DNA from: CAZAIO01 sp964485235
GTDB lineage: Bacteria > Chloroflexota > Dehalococcoidia > GIF9 > UBA5629
Reading direction: 5' to 3'
Length of the DNA stretch: 8,479 nucleotides
Assembly: GCA_964485235.1 (NCBI GenBank)
Contig: CAZAIO010000111.1
Location: 1-8,479 of the forward strand
In this document: positions 6,280 to 8,479 of the stretch, piece after piece
How the letters are laid out: each line of letters starts with the position of its first letter
Position numbering within the stretch: the first letter of the stretch is position 1
Notes under the pieces: generated by a model
Databases searched by the model: none
What the model was told of the DNA's origin: nothing
The model's input: the letters and a program-made list of their open reading frames with translations, nothing else
Program-made: the position numbers and the translations under genes

Positions 6280-6948
6280 ATGATCAAAGTACGAAACCTT
6301 CATAAAACATACGGACACGGACCGACCGCCGTGCATGCGCTGAAAGGCATCGACCTTGATATAACCAACGGGGAATTCGTCGCCATAATGGGCAGAAGCG
6401 GTTCAGGAAAGTCCACTTTACTTCACATCCTCGGACTGCTGGACAAGCCCACAAGTGGAGAACTTTATATAGACAATATTGATGTCCTTCAGCTTCACGA
6501 AATGGACAGGCAGCAGTTCAGACTTGAAAAGCTCGGTTATATTTTCCAGGAGTATTCCCTCATAGGAGAGCTTACTGTCATGGAAAATGTTTTTCTTCCG
6601 GCACTGCTGGCAAATGGAAATCGCGATTACCGCAAACGCGCCAGGGAAATGCTGGAAATAGTCGGACTCGGACAAAGGCTGGGACACTATCCGAATGAAA
6701 TCTCGGGCGGCGAACAACAGAGGGTAGCCATTGCGCGTTCGCTTATAAATGAGCCTAAAATTCTCTTCGCCGATGAGCCGACAGCAAGCCTGGACGTCGA
6801 ATCGTCACTTACCGTACTGCAGCTTTTCAAGAAACTGAACAGGGAACTCGGACAAACTATCGTCATGGTAACGCATGAGCCGGACGATGAAATCTACGTC
6901 GACAGGGTAATCAGGGTCCACAGCGGCCTTATTCTTGAAGGCAAATAA
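6280..6948 (+). CDS. ABC transporter ATP-binding protein (MacB/LolD type)
   Basis: This cytoplasmic ATPase subunit powers the permease encoded just upstream. All nucleotide-binding motifs are intact in 222 residues, the usual size. These are Walker A GRSGSGKST (38-46), Q-loop Gln90 in Y-I-F-Q-E-Y, signature ISGGEQQRVAIARSL (141-155), Walker B ILFADE (161-166) with catalytic Glu166, D-loop S-L-D (170-172), and switch His199 in V-T-H-E. L-x-x-L-x-x-L-D-x-P-T-S-G (47-60) is typical of the LolD/MacB/FtsE group. The signature starts with Ile, and Glu replaces the common Gln at its fifth position; both are tolerated variants. The ATG follows the permease stop by 7 bp with no clear Shine-Dalgarno, which points to translational coupling. 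As in LolD-type systems it probably works as a dimer on two permease copies. No terminator was found after it. Confidence 0.93.
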   Translation: MIKVRNLHKTYGHGPTAVHALKGIDLDITNGEFVAIMGRSGSGKSTLLHILGLLDKPTSGELYIDNIDVLQLHEMDRQQFRLEKLGYIFQEYSLIGELTVMENVFLPALLANGNRDYRKRAREMLEIVGLGQRLGHYPNEISGGEQQRVAIARSLINEPKILFADEPTASLDVESSLTVLQLFKKLNRELGQTIVMVTHEPDDEIYVDRVIRVHSGLILEGK

Positions 6949-7174
6949 CTATTATATAGTTCAAGCACCGTTTGCTATAAAGATACCTCATATATATAAT
7001 AAAACCATCGTGTATATGAAAATGCATATTTCCGGCGACCGGTATAATAAAGACATGTCATATGGTAATCCGGCGAAGAAATATATACTTAATAGTTTAT
7101 TAATGTTTACAATGTATAGTACTATAGTTAAAAAGCACGGAGAGCTACACGGCCTGAAGAAGGCATAAAGGTTT
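6947..7174. other. AT-rich spacer with small palindromes, no convincing gene
   Basis: The 226 bp between the ATPase and the zinc-ribbon gene are markedly richer in A and T than the flanking genes. An open frame of 77 codons (6935-7168) crosses it and overlaps the ATPase end. It has no recognisable domain and no good ribosome site, so it is not called. Small palindromes include AACTAT-TAT-ATAGTT (6947-6961) at the ATPase stop, GACATGTC (7052-7059) and ATAGTACTAT (7116-7125). None has a T tract that would make it a terminator. Confidence 0.5.
6972..7000 (+). promoter_or_regulatory. Candidate promoter of the zinc-ribbon/Ig-like gene
   Basis: TTGCTA (6972-6977) and a perfect TATAAT (6995-7000) are separated by 17 bp. 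The start would be near 7007, giving a leader of about 168 nt. The region is so AT-rich that chance matches are expected; another TATAAT at 7043-7048 lacks a fitting -35. Confidence 0.35.
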
Positions 7175-8479
7175 ATGCAGCAAATATATTATTGCAATAA
7201 TTGTGGAGCGCCGGTTACATATGGAGAACGTTTTTGCGGTAATTGCGGTATAACCTTGTACTGGGAATCACAGCAGACGCCTCCAGCGCCACCTCCACCT
7301 CCACCACAACCGCCTTACGGTTATCAATATCCCGACCAGCAGCAACAGGCGTGGGACCAGCAGCAAGCCTGGAACCAGCAACAGCAAATATATAACCAGC
7401 AGCCCGGTTGGAACCAGTACCCGCCATACGGCCCTCCGCCGGGTTACGGGATACCGGGCCAGCCCCCGCAGCAAATGAATGCTCCCTACGGCGCGCCGCC
7501 TCAAAAGAAAGCATTGTCAACCCCGATCATTGTAATGATTGCGCTCATAGTTGTCCTGCTTGCCGTCGGCGGTATCGGAATTGCATCAAAAGGCACTTTT
7601 TTCCTGTCGTCCGGCAAAGATACGACGCCGGCGGGGACCACATCACCACTGCCTGTTATAAGCTCGTTCAGCGCTGCTGCTTCGACGATCAACAAAGGTG
7701 AATCCACAACGCTGACTTGGAATGTCACCGGTGCAACATCCGTATCCATAAATCAGGGAGTAGGGGCGGTCGAGATGTCAGATTCAAAGTCCGTATCGCC
7801 TTCGACGACAACGACATATACCATTACCGCCGTGAACGACGCCGGAAATAATTCCAGGTCCGTTACGGTCACCGTCGCGACTGCCGCCGAGAAGCCGGTG
7901 ATTAACAGCTTTGCCGCGGACCGGACATCGATTATCTCCGGCGAGTACGCCATTCTGGAATGGGATATTTCCAATGCCACTTCCATGAGCATCGATAACG
8001 GTGTCGGCAGCGTGGAGACATTGACCGGCACCAAATCTGTATTCCCCACGACAACCACTACATATACCATTACCGCCACAAATAGCGCGGGCTCCGTGAC
8101 CAAATCGTTAACCATCACGGTATCCGTTGATGAACCGGAGATAATTAGTTTCACCGCAACGCCCCCCACAATCGGTATAGGTGAGTCCTCGGTTCTGGCA
8201 TGGGAAATAACCAATGCAACATCCGTTTCCATCAATCAGGGAGTAGGAACGGTCAGTGAAGATTCCGGAACGGTAACGGTCAGTCCCACATCGACCAAGA
8301 CTTATACCATCACCGCGACGAACACATTCGGCTCGATTACGGAAACGGTTAAAGTCTTCGTGGCGACCGATGTGCCGGAAATAACCAGCTTCACAGCAAC
8401 CCCCGGAGCGGTGACCGCAGGCGGTGATGTGGTGCTGGAATGGGAGGTCGAAGGCGCGGTTACCGTCTATATAAGCCAG
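7175..8479 (+). CDS. Zinc-ribbon, Pro/Gln-rich, single-pass membrane protein with tandem Ig-like domains (3' end outside window)
   Basis: An open frame of 435 codons runs from ATG 7175 to the window edge without a stop. Domains in order begin with an N-terminal zinc ribbon, CNNC (7-10) and CGNC (21-24), typical of short DZR-type ribbons. A proline run (36-47) and a Gln/Trp/Tyr-rich linker (54-110) follow. K-K (111-112) precedes a single membrane helix (about 115-137). A Thr/Pro/Ser spacer leads into at least four Ig-like repeats starting near 160, 241, 321 and 401. Each repeat shows P-x-I-x-S-F, L-x-W-x-[VI], S-[VM]-S-I-x-x-G-V-G and T-Y-T-I-T-A-x-N. The positive residues before the helix predict the ribbon inside and the repeats outside the cell. 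GAAGAAGG (7156-7163) is the likely ribosome site. The role is unknown; surface adhesion or envelope sensing are guesses. The architecture is seen in Chloroflexota-like genomes, from general knowledge. It is probably transcribed separately from the ABC genes. Confidence 0.85.
   Translation, partial: MQQIYYCNNCGAPVTYGERFCGNCGITLYWESQQTPPAPPPPPPQPPYGYQYPDQQQQAWDQQQAWNQQQQIYNQQPGWNQYPPYGPPPGYGIPGQPPQQMNAPYGAPPQKKALSTPIIVMIALIVVLLAVGGIGIASKGTFFLSSGKDTTPAGTTSPLPVISSFSAAASTINKGESTTLTWNVTGATSVSINQGVGAVEMSDSKSVSPSTTTTYTITAVNDAGNNSRSVTVTVATAAEKPVINSFAADRTSIISGEYAILEWDISNATSMSIDNGVGSVETLTGTKSVFPTTTTTYTITATNSAGSVTKSLTITVSVDEPEIISFTATPPTIGIGESSVLAWEITNATSVSINQGVGTVSEDSGTVTVSPTSTKTYTITATNTFGSITETVKVFVATDVPEITSFTATPGAVTAGGDVVLEWEVEGAVTVYISQ
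7334..7420 (+). repeat. Low-complexity Gln/Trp-rich tract encoded by CAG/CAA repeats
   Basis: Residues 54-82 of the zinc-ribbon protein are built from imperfect repeats of the type [D/N]-Q-Q-Q-A-W and N-Q-Q-P-G-W. The DNA is an alternation of CAG and CAA with GCCTGG/GCGTGG units, prone to length variation by slippage. On the opposite strand it yields spurious Leu-rich frames. A Pro/Gly/Tyr-rich stretch (residues 83-110) follows. Confidence 0.75.
7652..8479 (+). repeat. Tandem Ig-like repeat array, period 243 then 240 bp
   Basis: Repeat units begin at 7652, 7895, 8135 and 8375, giving one 243-bp and two 240-bp periods. The fourth is cut by the window edge. Recurring DNA strings include ACATATACCATTACCGCC in units 1 and 2. 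A near-identical stretch of about 40 bp lies around 7733-7772 and 8216-8255, in units 1 and 3. Every unit stays in frame and keeps the core Trp of the Ig-like fold. Confidence 0.85.

Noticed and set aside
5825..6283. 152-codon plus-strand frame overlapping the permease 3' end
   Set aside because: It is an out-of-frame reading, very rich in Arg and Tyr, as expected of a shadow of hydrophobic coding sequence. The permease frame explains the region fully.
6935..7168. 77-codon frame overlapping the ATPase end (MKANNYYIVQ...)
   Set aside because: It starts inside the ATPase gene without a ribosome site, covers AT-rich spacer, and shows no domain or convincing protein composition. It is probably spurious.
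7215..8235. Four minus-strand frames opposite the zinc-ribbon/Ig-like gene
   Set aside because: Their Leu/Val/Arg-rich low complexity mirrors the CAG/CAA tract and the Ig repeats on the plus strand.

Overview
This 8.5 kb bacterial window has moderate GC and densely packed genes. Five complete protein genes lie on the plus strand and one on the minus strand. The window edges cut two more plus-strand genes, one at each end. Nothing in it fixes the taxon. TRAP uptake, CaiB-type CoA transferases, a MaoC/FAS1-like dehydratase and a zinc-ribbon/Pro-Gln-rich/membrane/Ig-like protein together would suit an anaerobic or sediment bacterium such as Chloroflexota (Dehalococcoidia). That assignment is an inference from gene content only. 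No tRNA, rRNA, CRISPR array, transposase or phage gene was seen.

Region 1 (1-4124) looks like an organic-acid or acyl-CoA catabolic locus. It opens with the C-terminal part of a TRAP transporter large permease. Two tandem paralogous class III CoA transferases of 397 residues each follow, both keeping the catalytic Asp. A convergent double-hotdog dehydratase/hydratase of the MaoC/FAS1-like family faces them. A plausible scheme is uptake of a carboxylate, transfer of CoA onto it, and hydration or dehydration of the enoyl-CoA. The actual substrate cannot be read from the sequence. A GC hairpin with a T7 tract, oriented on the minus strand, spans the stop codon of the first transferase.

Region 2 (4125-4453) is a 329-bp divergent control region and is the most information-rich non-coding stretch. 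The minus strand carries a promoter with perfect -35 and -10 hexamers (TTGACA, 16 bp, TATAAT) for the dehydratase. A 22-bp near-perfect palindrome sits exactly at its expected start site. The plus strand carries a promoter (TTGACC, 17 bp, TATACT) for the marR gene. A 29-bp near-perfect palindrome lies between its -10 element and the marR start and includes the Shine-Dalgarno bases.

Region 3 (4454-6948) is a probable three-gene operon: a MarR-family regulator, a MacB/FtsX-type ABC permease, and its ATPase. The half-site TTCCATC of the marR palindrome recurs in a small palindrome just before the permease gene. This suggests that the regulator acts on its own promoter and again at the exporter genes.

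Region 4 (6949-8479) is an AT-rich 226-bp spacer with a candidate promoter. It is followed by the first 435 codons of an open-ended gene encoding a zinc ribbon, a Pro/Gln-rich linker, one membrane helix and at least four tandem Ig-like repeats of about 80 residues. The gene runs off the right edge with no stop.
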